DNA of 64,000 nt from Galerina marginata. Taxonomy: Eukaryota; Basidiomycota; Agaricomycetes; Agaricales; Galerinaceae. Below the pieces are notes generated by a model, which had not been told where the DNA came from, did no database searches, and worked only from the letters and a program-made list of their open reading frames with translations. The position numbers and the translations under genes are program-made. Below are positions 1-10,146 of this stretch, one piece after another (position 1 is the first letter of the stretch; every line of letters starts with the position of its first letter). Location: the NCBI GenBank assembly GCA_023014335.1, contig JAECYW010000016.1, forward strand, positions 1,240,001-1,304,000, read 5' to 3'.

Positions 1-674
1 TTCGTATCGAATCCCCAAGGCCGCCGTCCCCACTACCTACGTTTATTCCTAAGCTCCTGAAGTTGGCCTGTTCGCCCTTGCCTAAAATTTTTCAATGGAC
101 CCGAAATGAACGGTTCTTATCCCCAGATCAAACCTTGTTGAAACCCGGAACAAAAAAAGCGTTCGACAAAACCAGCACAGTAAAATTTGCTGCTCAAAGC
201 AATGAAACTATTTCTCTTCAAGTCTCTTATGCCCTTGCACTTGAGCGTTGAACGACTTTTTGAAGTTGTGGATCTCCAGACAATGCCCACCAACGATCCG
301 GCCCTGATCTGTACCCCTGCAACAATACATATCTGTAAAAGATAGGATGTATGACCATTTCCCGAACTGATGCATTTCGGGGGTTCGGAAACTATCCCGA
401 ACTGGCCAGGAGGCTCCCAGACGCCAGACAGGGTGTTGGGCAACGGGCATCGCTTGTACAAATCCATGCCTTTCCCTAATGTTTAGGGTCCGGCCTTACA
501 AATTGTTGTGGACCCTTGAAAATGGCCAATCCTTCGGAGAGGTGGCTACGTGTAGGTGGCTCGCTCGAACCTATAACTATCGCGGCACCACCCAAGCACG
601 ATTCTCCCGACTCTCCGCCTTTCGTTTTAGTGGTCATCAACTGGCTTGTTGACCAACCTTACGAAAAAAAGGAC
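1..674. other. Upstream flank of the first MFS gene
   Basis: No gene can be supported here. The part from about 294 to 560 resembles the sequence at about 5405-5660, which lies upstream of the second MFS gene. Shared short blocks include 'tatgaccattt', 'aggaggctcccgac/agac' and 'gtacaaatcc', in the same order. I read this as promoter and 5' sequence duplicated together with the transporter genes. An ATG at 516 is in frame with the MFS start at 675, but the added residues do not resemble the N-termini of the paralogues. Confidence 0.5.
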
Positions 675-3144
675 ATGACGTCAACCACTACTTTACCGGG
701 CTCTGAACTGGAAAAGGCTGGTTCCTCGTCATTTTCCTTACCACATAACAGTCAAAATTTCTCGGTGAGAGACTTAGACTTCTCTTCAGCTACCCGAGCC
801 AACCGTTGATTTGATGAACAAAATTTATAGGTTTCATTCGCCGCAGAGGATCGCCGCAACCCTGTCTGTTTTTCCAAGGGAAGGAAATGGATGATCACCC
901 TCGTGATATCTTTCTTTACCATTCTAGTTTGTACGCTTAATTATCTTTGGCTACTTAGTTCCATGCGTTGAACTATGGTCTTAAACCCGACAGCCTCAGT
1001 CACATCCTTTAGCATGGGCGCACCGTCCATGATGAGAGACCTTCATTGTACACATTTTCAGGCAACGCTCGGGCTCAGCCTTTACTGCCTTGGATTTGGC
1101 GTCTCCTCCCTCCTTGCCCCTTCGTTTAGCGAAGAATTCGGACGATTGCCTCTCTATTATATTTCAGCCGCCATGTTCCTTTTGATGCATCTTATGATTG
1201 GCCTGTGCGTCGTTCTGCCCTCGCAAAGGAAGAACTGAAATGAACCTTACTAAAATTGACCTTACTAAAATTGCGCATTTAGATCCCAAAACATCCAAAC
1301 TGTCGTTCTTTCTCGCTTTATTCAGGGTGCCTTCGGCTCTGCTGGAACAACGATGGTCGCAGGCACTATCGCTGATATTTGGTTACCTCATGAGTAAGGA
1401 AGTATTTCCCTCTGTTCTGTATTATTCTCAATGGTGTTTTTTGAAGGAGGGGGTTGCCAATGTCTTTATACACGCTTTCAGCCTTTTCTGGGAACGGTAT
1501 AGGAGCGCTTATCGGGGGCTGGGTCGAACATAATAAAAAACTAGAATGGAGATGGATCCAATGGATATCCTTAATGTGCTGATCATTTTAATTCCCTGTT
1601 TAAAATGATCGCTCATGCCGATCACTTTCATTCAGAATTGGCTGTGCTTACTTTATTGTCCTGATTCTTGTGGTAGACGAAACTCGCCCTTCTGTCGTTC
1701 TGGACAAGCTGGCCAGCAGGGCGAGGAAAACGACGGGTGATGCTCGATATCATTCTGTCTTAGCGAAGCGTCTGCCGAGCCTGCGCGAGATGGTATCCGT
1801 TTCATGCACAAGGCCTATTTGTGAGTCCTACCGCATTTTTTGCTCTGAGCTGCTATTTCTGATGATTAAGCCAGCCTTGCTTTTTCGCGAACCGATCGTG
1901 TTTGCGGTCAGCGTAAGTCATCCATGGTGTCTCTACCCCCGATAATCCATTTCTATTTGTTTTGAAATTTCTAGGCATGGATTGGCTTCGCTTGGGGCGT
2001 CTATTACTGCATGATCCAGTGCGTCACATTCTATTTCTAGCCATGGGAGACCCTCGGCGCCTAAATGAATATATTCTCTAGGTCCATCCCAGGCATATTC
2101 AAAACATTACATGGCTTTAACCAAGGCCAAATAGGATCCGTATACATGACCCTGGCGTGAGTTTATTCTATGCGAAAGACATTTTTCTGTACTTAATTAT
2201 CCCCAGCCTCGGAAGCCTATTAGGCTTCTTCACGAACATATTCCAAGAGAGACTTTATCAGTGCGCCTCAATCGCCCGCGCATAGGCTGCCTGATCCGCG
2301 ATGTTGACATGACATTTTCGTCAATTAGGAAAAATCTCTCTGCTCGAGGCCCTCAAGCAAGGCTGTACCTGGCCTGTTTTGCTGGGTTTGTGTTCCCGCT
2401 TTCAATGTTCATATTTGCCTGGTCTTCAATATCCCAAGTACCATGCGCCATCCTTATTGTCGCACTTACGGTGAATAAAACCGACTCTCTGTCAGTCAAA
2501 AAACCCTCTTTGACAGGGCCTGTTCGCCTAGGTATACGCATGGGCGGTCTTCACGATTTACTTAGCGGTGTTTAGTTATCTTGCGGACTGGTACGAATCC
2601 ATCAAATGACATCCCGATCCTGACCTTGAATATGTTTTCATCCAGTTATGGGACCTACGCTTCGTCGGCATTAGCGGGTCAAAGTCTCTTCCGTAGGTAC
2701 CTTCATATGCTTTCAATATTTATTCTCTGAACCAAGCGTTTTATTCTTTTACAGGTAACTTGATGGCTACGACGTTCCCACTTTTTGCGGATAAAATGTT
2801 TCACGCTATGGGGTACAGATGGGCGAACACGATGTTTGCCTGTGCGGCGTTAGTCATGAGTCCAATTCCAATTGTGAGTTCCGTGTTGTGTTACCTCTTG
2901 TTGGGGGTCCGGATTGAATACAGTTTGGTTTTGCTAGATTTTATTTTACCTTGGACCTAAAATTCTGGCAAGGAGCAGTGCTTTTAGACGCCTCCAAGAC
3001 CTGGAAGAGAAAGAAAAGGATTCTCTTCCCTCTCCATCTTCAAGCCAGGAAAATCTGGAGGATCGCCTTGTCTTTGTGCCAGGAATAGACTCGCAAGGCG
3101 GACTAGAAAAGGCGCCGTCGACCAAGGTTTCCATTACGCTTTGA
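675..3144 (+). CDS. MFS transporter, DHA1/polyamine-transporter-like (paralogue 1)
   Basis: Major facilitator superfamily permease of the plasma or vacuolar membrane, probably a proton-coupled exporter; the substrate cannot be told. I trace 15 exons that stay in frame: 675-764, 831-930, 994-1204, 1283-1393, 1447-1575, 1636-1820, 1875-1912, 1975-2018, 2082-2156, 2207-2260, 2329-2470, 2532-2590, 2646-2692, 2755-2873 and 2938-3144. They give about 536 residues. Family marks are the pre-TM1 'RNPVCFSKGRKW', the motif-A-like 'SEEFGRLPLYY' between TM2 and TM3, 'RFIQGAFGSAGTTM' with 'GTIADIWLPHE', and the late 'ASSALAGQSLFRNL'. Hydrophobic stretches fill the rest. The start at 675 gives a short polar N-terminus joined in phase 0 to the conserved part. 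All splice sites match the positions used in the other two paralogues, so despite many short exons the gene looks intact. Confidence 0.88.
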
Positions 3145-3594
3145 CTTCCTCATCCGTTCATTGAGCCAGAGCTGCTTCCCAGCGCTTAGTGCTCCTCACC
3201 TAGGACGTGACCGCCTCCTCTTGACTAAATTTTGTTCTGTTTACCATAGAAGACGATTTTCCTCTAGACGATTTTTTCCCTTCTCTGTCCGCTTGTTCTT
3301 CATTAAATTTATTCAGCTTTGTTAAGTAGAATTTTAGATGCTGGATGATACATTCTAGATCCTATCTAGTAGTATAACATACATGTAGCAGTAGCAGTAA
3401 TAACCGGCATGTAGTAGTTTATATCCATGGATTTATTTAATGGGCAGCCCCTCTGATCCTTGACAGCTTTCAAAATATACGTCAGCATAAGCATCAATGG
3501 ACACTCTCCTCATAACTTCGCGCAGGGCTCGCCGCCTTTTTGACAAGACCACAATTTAAATGAATTAATTCGAAGAGATAACCAGCTGCCCAGC
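3145..3594. other. Convergent intergenic gap
   Basis: Lies between the 3' ends of the plus-strand MFS gene and the minus-strand EthD-like gene. It is AT-rich with short AGC/AGT trinucleotide runs near 3385-3410. I see no coding sequence. Confidence 0.6.
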
Positions 3595-4428
3595 CTACAA
3601 CCCGACGTTTCCTTGGGCGAGACAAGGATACGCCTTGTATAATTTCCACACCCTCAACCCACCAACCTCTACCCTTGCAGATCCTTTCACTTCATCAACA
3701 CCGGAAATCTTAGTCAAGTCGACAGCTATCTTCAATGCGCTCTCCTCATCTAAAAATTCTACAATAGCAATCAGTTTGACTAGTTCTATAAGCGCAAGGC
3801 AAGCCGTGATCTTACCATGTACCACAAAGTAGGACATGCGTTCCTCATCACTCACCGGAGCAGGAGCTCCCATCCTTGTCTTCCCACTTTCGAGGACCCT
3901 GACAACCCTCATGCGGACCCAACCCTCCGAAATCTGCATGCGCCTTGCAGCACTCTCTGCCCACTCCTTCACTACCGCGTCCTGGTCACCCTCACCGACT
4001 AGATTCACTCCATGCGTAATAACCGCACCAGAAGCCCCGCCCGCCCTCATACCGGTAGTTCTCCCTGTGCCTTCCCCCTCTCCCCAAACACCCACAACCT
4101 CTCCAGTCCTCCTAACAAGCACCTCCAACCTAGCCATCACACTCGTCTCTCTGACACTCCTTTTCTCCCTTAAGCTCGTATAGCTCGCGTCTCTAAACGT
4201 CCGCGTGTCGTCGATCTCGTACATCGCCAACCACCGCTCGAGGACGCTGGGATCCTTTTCGTCGTCCGTGTCGACGGCATGATATCGCGCCCCACTCAAA
4301 AATGCCTGGCGTAGGTCCTCTGATTGGAGCCGCAGCGGGATGTGTTCCTCCTCATACCACGCATGGAACTCCTCCAATGGCAGTCGTGTGGAGGGTTGTG
4401 ATGAAACGGCTAGAAATCCTGGGGGCAT
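3595..4428 (-). CDS. EthD-like dimeric alpha+beta barrel protein, hypothetical
   Basis: Small soluble protein, 277 residues if read through, 258 if the internal intron is removed. The N-terminal pattern 'FHAWYEEEHIPLRL' (about residues 21-34), followed by 'FLSGARYHAVD' and 'ERWLAMYEI', is typical of EthD/ABM-type ferredoxin-fold proteins common in basidiomycetes. A second half with 'RMSYFVVHG' and 'ALKIAVDLTKISGVDEVKG' suggests a second barrel repeat. The 57 nt at 3759-3815 start GTAAGA and end TTGTAG on the minus strand, carry no in-frame stop, and read as an odd hydrophobic insert. Removing them joins 'VVHG' to 'EFLDEES', so I take them as an intron. The catalytic role is unknown; many such proteins have none demonstrated. 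It converges on the first MFS gene. Confidence 0.7.
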   Translation of the reverse strand: MPPGFLAVSSQPSTRLPLEEFHAWYEEEHIPLRLQSEDLRQAFLSGARYHAVDTDDEKDPSVLERWLAMYEIDDTRTFRDASYTSLREKRSVRETSVMARLEVLVRRTGEVVGVWGEGEGTGRTTGMRAGGASGAVITHGVNLVGEGDQDAVVKEWAESAARRMQISEGWVRMRVVRVLESGKTRMGAPAPVSDEERMSYFVVHGKITACLALIELVKLIAIVEFLDEESALKIAVDLTKISGVDEVKGSARVEVGGLRVWKLYKAYPCLAQGNVGL

Positions 4429-5797
4429 AGCTCAACTTGAGGATGATATTTATGGTAAGACATTCTCGGTGACCCAAGCTCGGACCATCAAGCAGTAGAC
4501 CCACGCACACGCTATCTGGGGTTGATGGCACTCCGAGTTTCTATTCTAACTTCTTGCCTGTAGATTGCAGTCGTTTGCTTTGCTTGCGTTTCCGCTCACT
4601 TTACGGCTATTGCTTGGGTTAAAATCCGAAACCTTCCCATTCACAATCTTTAGTTTTTCCGCTTGCTTGCCGAACTTGAGAACCTTTGAAAGGGTCTTTC
4701 CCTATCACATTACTACACCAGGTTGAATCTTATCCCTTTGCCACGCTGCAGTGGCAAGGTAATCCGGATTCTGTTGGGCGCTCCAACGGTGAGGTCGGAG
4801 CACAGTACTTTTCTCAAAGCATCAAAGTTTGGATCTCCTCGCTTCAATTGGTTCTTTTTTTCTGCGACGTTTCAGTGACAGGGCTCATCACTCCGTGCAC
4901 CCACATAAATTTCTACGGCCTATATTTGACCTCTGAGCCCCGGAACGCCTCTCTGGATGCTTGGACCTTGCAGCGTCCATTGCTACAAGCTTCGGGACTT
5001 GTGCATTTTTATACCAAAGCATTACAGAACTGTCGCTCCTGGGTGGTATTTGGCGCAGAAGCGTTGGCTCTGTTTTTCTTCTCCTTTCCCTTTCCATGCA
5101 CCCGTCCGATCGTCTGGAGTCGCCGATATGTAAAAGCTGGGGTCCAGTGGAACATATTTGTAACAAGGCTCCGAGCAATCGTTTCCACCACCTGCGTATT
5201 ATTCGGAACTCCCTTACCAATAATCTGAAACTAGTGACAGGAACCACTTTCGGCAATATTGCAGGAAGATCGATTAAACCTTGATTAATCCATGCTCGAC
5301 CGAATGTGTTCGTAAAAACAGCGCAGGGAACATTATTAAATGCCGTTCTACACGACGCACGTTTTCCCTTCAAGATTCTTGATTTAATAATAAAATTTCG
5401 AGGTTGTGGACCCCGGGTCCACCACACCAACGCCATATCGGACCTCATTCACTGCCATTGTAAAGCCGTAACAGCAGTGGTGTGTCATTGTATGACCATT
5501 TGCCCCAAACTGACAAATTTGGGGCATTCCGAGCCCGTTCCGAACATGCTAGGAGGCTCCCGACGGGCTTCCGACAGTGCAGTGTACAAATCCGTGTATT
5601 TTCCCAACGCTTTTGGACGAAGCCTTACAAACTCATTGCGGCCGTTTGGAAGGACTGGCTGCCATTATGCATGGTCACTGCATCCTTGGTGGTTTGTTCG
5701 AAAGTATAATTATAGGAGCGTTACCCAATGACGACTCCCCAATCCCCTTCTTTTCTTTGCGTTGTTTTATCAATCCCACTAATAATAGGCCTAGGAG
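4429..5797. other. Long intergenic region upstream of the second MFS gene
   Basis: Several overlapping open frames occur on both strands (for example 4686-5228 plus and 4888-5448 minus), but none resembles a known family or shows a coherent exon structure. The part from about 5300 onward is similar to the flank of the first MFS gene. It probably includes the promoter of the gene that starts at 5798. Confidence 0.45.
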
Positions 5798-8286
5798 ATG
5801 GACATGGTCGAGAGTTTACCTGCTTCTCAAAATAATCTCTCGCTTCCTACGAGAATCGACTTTGAAATAGAAAAAACTGATCCATCGTCGTTGTCCTTAC
5901 CTGGGAAGAAGGAAAACTTTGCGGTGGGTAATTTTCTTTCATGTCCAGCTATCGAGTATTGCTCTTATAAAGGCATATCATAGGTTTCATTCTCTCCAGG
6001 GGACCCGCACAATCCCATCCATTTTTCCAAGAGGAAGAAATGGGTGATCACCTTCGTGACGTCTTTCTTCACCGTTCTAGTTTGTACGTTCCAGTACCAC
6101 CCTCCATACCACTCCTAGCGCTAATATACACCACCTCTTATCGATTTCTAGCCGCCTCGGCTACTTCATTCAGCATGGGCACACCCTCCATGATTAGGGA
6201 CCTCAACTGCACATCTTTTCAGGCCACGCTCGGGCTTAGCCTCTATTGCCTGGGCTTCGGCGTCTTCCCTCTGCTTACTTCTGCATTTAGCGAGGAGTTT
6301 GGGAGGCTTCCACTTTATTACGCTTCAGTTAGCGCGTTCCTTCTCATGCACCTTATGGCAGCTTTGTACGTCCAGCCGTAGCTCCTGACTTGAAATGAGT
6401 TGCGCAAGAAAATCGATCGGTACTTACTGAATCTTCATAGATCCCAGAACATCCAATCCGTCGTTATCTCGCGCTTCATCCAAGGCGGCTTTGGCTCTAC
6501 TGGAGCGACGATGGTTGCAGGTACTATAGCCGACATTTGGTTGCCCAACGAGTGAGCGTAAATCTTCCTCCCATGTCTTCCCTTCTTACATACTTGGGTC
6601 CGTAGGAGGGGATTGCCAATGTCGCTATACACACTAAGCGCTTTCTCTGCGAACGGCATCGGAGCGCTTATAGGCGGCTGGGTCGAACTCAATCAAGGCC
6701 TCGAATGGAGATGGATCCAATGGATCTCCTTAATGTTGTCATCACCTCTATTCTCTCTGTCGAGAATCACTTATTCTGCCTGTTTTCACTAGCATTGGAG
6801 GCGTTTATTTTATCGTTATGATAATCATGACAGACGAAACGCGCTCATCTGTGATATTGGACAAGCAGGCTCGTAACCTAAGAAAAACGACAGGCGATGC
6901 TCGGTATCACTCCATCTTATCAGAAAACAGGTCCAGCATACGCGAGATGCTTTACATTTCGTGTACCCGCCCCGTCTGTGAGTTTTCAGCCCTTCACATG
7001 TTCTAAAATTTTGCAATTGATGGTCACCCACCAACTTCAGTTCTGCTTTTCCGAGAACCGATTGTATTCTCCGTCAGCGTAAGCTACATACGCGTATTTT
7101 ATTCTCTTCTGCTCAGAGGCTCAAGTACTATTCCGATTCCAGGCATGGATTGGCTTTGCATGGGGCGTCTATTACTGCATGATCGAGTGCGCCACATTCT
7201 ATTTCTAGACGATCAGCGCTTAACCCGAACTGTTTGGCTTTTCTATCATCTAGGTCCATTCCTGGGGTGTTTAAAACTTTGCATGGATTTGATCAGGGGA
7301 AAGTTGGGTCTGTGTATATGACTATGGCGTGAGTTCTTCTTACCCTCAATATTTCTGTATACATGGGCTTAATTGAACTTATTAATAGCGTTGGAAGTCT
7401 GCTTGGTTTTTTCACGAATATGTTTCAAGAGAAACTCTATCAGTACGCCTCATTCAAGCTGCACACATTTGTCTGCTTGGTATTAACCTTCTGTTGAAAT
7501 CGATTAGGAATAATGTTTCCGCCCGAGGACCTCAAGCAAGACTATACCTGGCCTGTTTGGCCGGGTTCCTTTTCCCGCTTTCGATGTTCATGTTCGCGTG
7601 GTCTTCTATAGCCCAAGTGCCGTGGGCCGTGCTCATCGTCGCGTTAACGGTAAGGGTTCTATTGGGTACACTGGGGATTAGGAATATTTTTCAACAGATA
7701 CTTGACTGTTCAGATATACGTATGGGCAATCTTCACGATCTATCTGGCGGTATTCACCTACCTTGCAGACTGGTACGAATCCTCCAAATCGCTAATAATG
7801 AACACTACTCTAAAACCCGGCTCTTCTTAACCTAGCTACGGCATCTACGCATCTTCAGCACTCGCAGGGCAAAGCCTGTGCCGTACGTTCTCCACTCTCC
7901 ACAATTATCCGCCCCTCACACAAAGTTTATATAACAGGCAACTTGATGGGTGCCATATTTCCCCTCTTCGCAGATAAGATGTTTCGCGCGATGGGGTACA
8001 GATGGGCGAACACGATGTTCGCGTGTGCGGCTTTGGTGATGAGCCCTATCCCTATTGTAAGTGCTGCCATTGTTTGTTTTAAATTCATTGTTGGAGTCGA
8101 ATCTGAGGGCTCTGGGCTGGTTAGGTGCTATTTTACTTTGGACCTAGAATTTTGGCGAGGAGTAGGGTTGTGAGGCACCTTAATGAGTTGGAAGTGAAAG
8201 AGGAAGGATCTTCCCGGAACGGCGTGCCTTTGAGTGCTGGGTCGACTGAGGATTCAGAGCGATCACTCGCGGTGAGCCTCAGTTGA
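5798..8286 (+). CDS. MFS transporter, DHA1/polyamine-transporter-like (paralogue 2)
   Basis: Second copy of the transporter family and closest to the copy at 675-3144. It shares all 15 exon positions, including the intron at 7650-7713 that the third paralogue lacks. Exon 1 is 5798-5923 (starting MDMVES) and joins in phase 0 to the exon at 5984 with 'GDPHNPIHFSKRKKW'. Further marks are 'SEEFGRLPLYY', 'RFIQGGFGSTGATM', 'GTIADIWLPNE', 'ETRSSVILDKQARNLRKTTG' and 'LPLSMF'-type helices near 7550-7620. The last exon, 8125-8286, gives an acidic, Ser-rich tail. Predicted length is about 533 residues. All splice junctions I checked are canonical and in frame, so it should be functional. Substrate unknown. 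Confidence 0.88.
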
Positions 8287-8512
8287 TGCAAAAGGTAAGG
8301 CGGAAATGGGACTCGGGGCAGTGGGTAGCGTAGTAATGAGGCTTTGCCTCAAAGGACAATAAATGGGATATCGAAAAGAAGAAAGAAAGGATCACTGCCC
8401 TTCTGTACTTTGACTGAGAAACAACCCTTATGTCACGAACGAGCTGAAAATTAAAATTAATGCAATTATAATGATATTACAAATGATGCTCTACATATCT
8501 CTAGATGCAACT

Positions 8513-9737
8513 TCACGACACCAGCGCAACCTCCATGGCCTCCCTCACCGTCTCCGGATGCACAAACCCGTTCCCCCCACCCTCAGCACCATACCAATCC
8601 ACAAACCCATGCAAATTCTTCTTCAAAATCGGGAGCATCGTCTTCCTCCTCCCATGCTCATCAATATCATCCGGCTCCTCCGGCCACGCCCTCTGCGGGA
8701 CCGCTTCCTTTTCACCCCACAGCAGGCGCTTCGTCGCCTCCACTTTCTGCGCGCGGAGGAAGAGGTGTGGGGGGATGAGGCCGAGGTGGTTGCCCTCTGT
8801 GACGAGGGGCGTGGATTCGGTGATGTGGGAGGCGGTTTGGATGGGGTGGTAGAAGCGGAGGCCGGCGCGGATGCATTTGTTGATGTTGAGGAAGATGAAG
8901 ACTTGGGATTCGTTGGTGAATTCTGTTTGGAATCGTGAGTTATGAGTGAGAAGGGGTGGCTTTGGGAGGGGGAGGGACGTACTGTCGATGTAGGTGTTCG
9001 TTGGGATGTGGCGGACGAGGTGGATGAATTTTTCGTCGTTGCGGGATATTCCCGACCGGGCTGAGGTTGAATTAGGTCTTTTTCGGGTTGGAGAAAGTGG
9101 AGAGGTCTTACCGATGTGGTTGGTCCATTCTTCCATGTTGGTTTGGTAGACTGCTATCCGAACTTCGCTAGTTAGTTTACAAGGCCTCAGCGACATGTGT
9201 TTTTCCTGACGAAACAGGGCAAAAATCGTAAGCATGGTGCCTTTCTGAAGGCTGAGGCAAGAAGAGGAGACGCACATCCCATAGCCGTGCCCGTAACCAC
9301 CAGGCCTCGTCTCCCCGTGACGGATCAAACAACAGCTGAAATCGATATTTTGGATCCTTCTCCACGATTTCCTGCAATTGCAACATATCCATAGACCGGA
9401 ATAATGGGTAGTTCAGCTGTACAGCGGACGACGCGTCAGCTCGCGCATCTCGGGACGGATATGCACGACTCACTAAATTCCTCACAGAAAGGTACCCGTC
9501 GTGTCTGGTGCCCAGCCCGTAATCACGCGCTGCACCGCTTCGGAGGAGGAAGAGCAGGGTGTCGAAGAGCTGTGTCTGTGCGTCGCGGTCCCGGCGGCGG
9601 AGGGCGGGTTTGGGGCCGATGGGCCATGTGTAGCATGGTTGTGGTTTGGCGGGGACGGGAGGAGGGGAAGGGCTAGTTGGCCATCGGTGTGTGGTTGAGA
9701 GGAGGCGTCGGAGTGTACATCGACCAAGAAAACTCAT
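8513..9737 (-). CDS. tRNA 2'-phosphotransferase (Tpt1/KptA)-like protein with altered active-site motifs
   Basis: Tpt1 removes the 2'-phosphate left at tRNA splice junctions using NAD+. Four exons (9737-9276, 9205-9112, 9060-8983, 8922-8513) give about 347 residues. Tpt1-like landmarks occur in order: 'LLFLLRSGAARDYGL' then 'DGYLSVRNL', 'LQEIVEKDPKYRFQLL', 'WWLRA', 'AVYQTNMEEW', 'GISRNDEKFIHLV', 'NINKCIRAGLRFY' and 'NHLGLIPPHLF'. The usual catalytic positions look changed. The family's LLRH is LLRS, RANQGH is RARLWD before the splice, VHGT is VYQT, and the MxRxH-type segment reads NDEKF. It may therefore be a non-catalytic paralogue. A basic N-terminus with 'CTLRRLLSTTHRW' could be a mitochondrial presequence. 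About 90 C-terminal residues after 'PPHLF' are an unusual extension. The ATG at 9737 is the first Met; upstream residues would need TTG. Confidence 0.72.
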
Positions 9738-10146
9738 GGGATCTGGCAAAATGACCTGGAGTGTCGTTAGCTGTGATTGTATTTCTGTGAGGATCTGTCA
9801 GACCTACATGTCCAGCTCGGTTGTAACAGAGTGTGGTGAGGAGAGACGGTGAGCTCGGAGGAACGTTTTCAGGCGGAGTCTGAAGCCGCTAAAAATCTTC
9901 GTTCTGCATGTTGAACTGGAGTTGCTCGCTGCTTTTCACGATTCCACCTCCAACTTTGCTCCAAAACCCTGATGGAAACTTGCACGGCCACTTCATTATT
10001 GGTATTTGAAAACAAATTCCACTAACCGCGCCAAGCATCGCAACCCCCGAGACGCCCAAAGGCCGTGCGTACCCGCTTCGGCCTTTTGACAAGAAGGTCA
10101 GCGTCCAAAAATAACCCCAATTTGCTCTCAACCACTGACTGCCACC
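9738..10146. promoter_or_regulatory. Shared divergent promoter region
   Basis: About 0.4 kb separates the start codons of the minus-strand Tpt1-like gene and the plus-strand APP1 gene, so it must hold both 5' regions. The plus-strand start sits in a good Kozak setting (gccaccATGt). No TATA box or known factor site stands out. Confidence 0.5.

Noticed and set aside
675..3144. First MFS gene as a pseudogene
   Set aside because: It first looked fragmented into many short frames, but tracing canonical splice sites at the positions used by the paralogues gives one open frame from start to stop.
4686..5228. 180-codon plus-strand open frame
   Set aside because: No recognisable motifs; an equally long open frame lies on the opposite strand, so it is probably chance.
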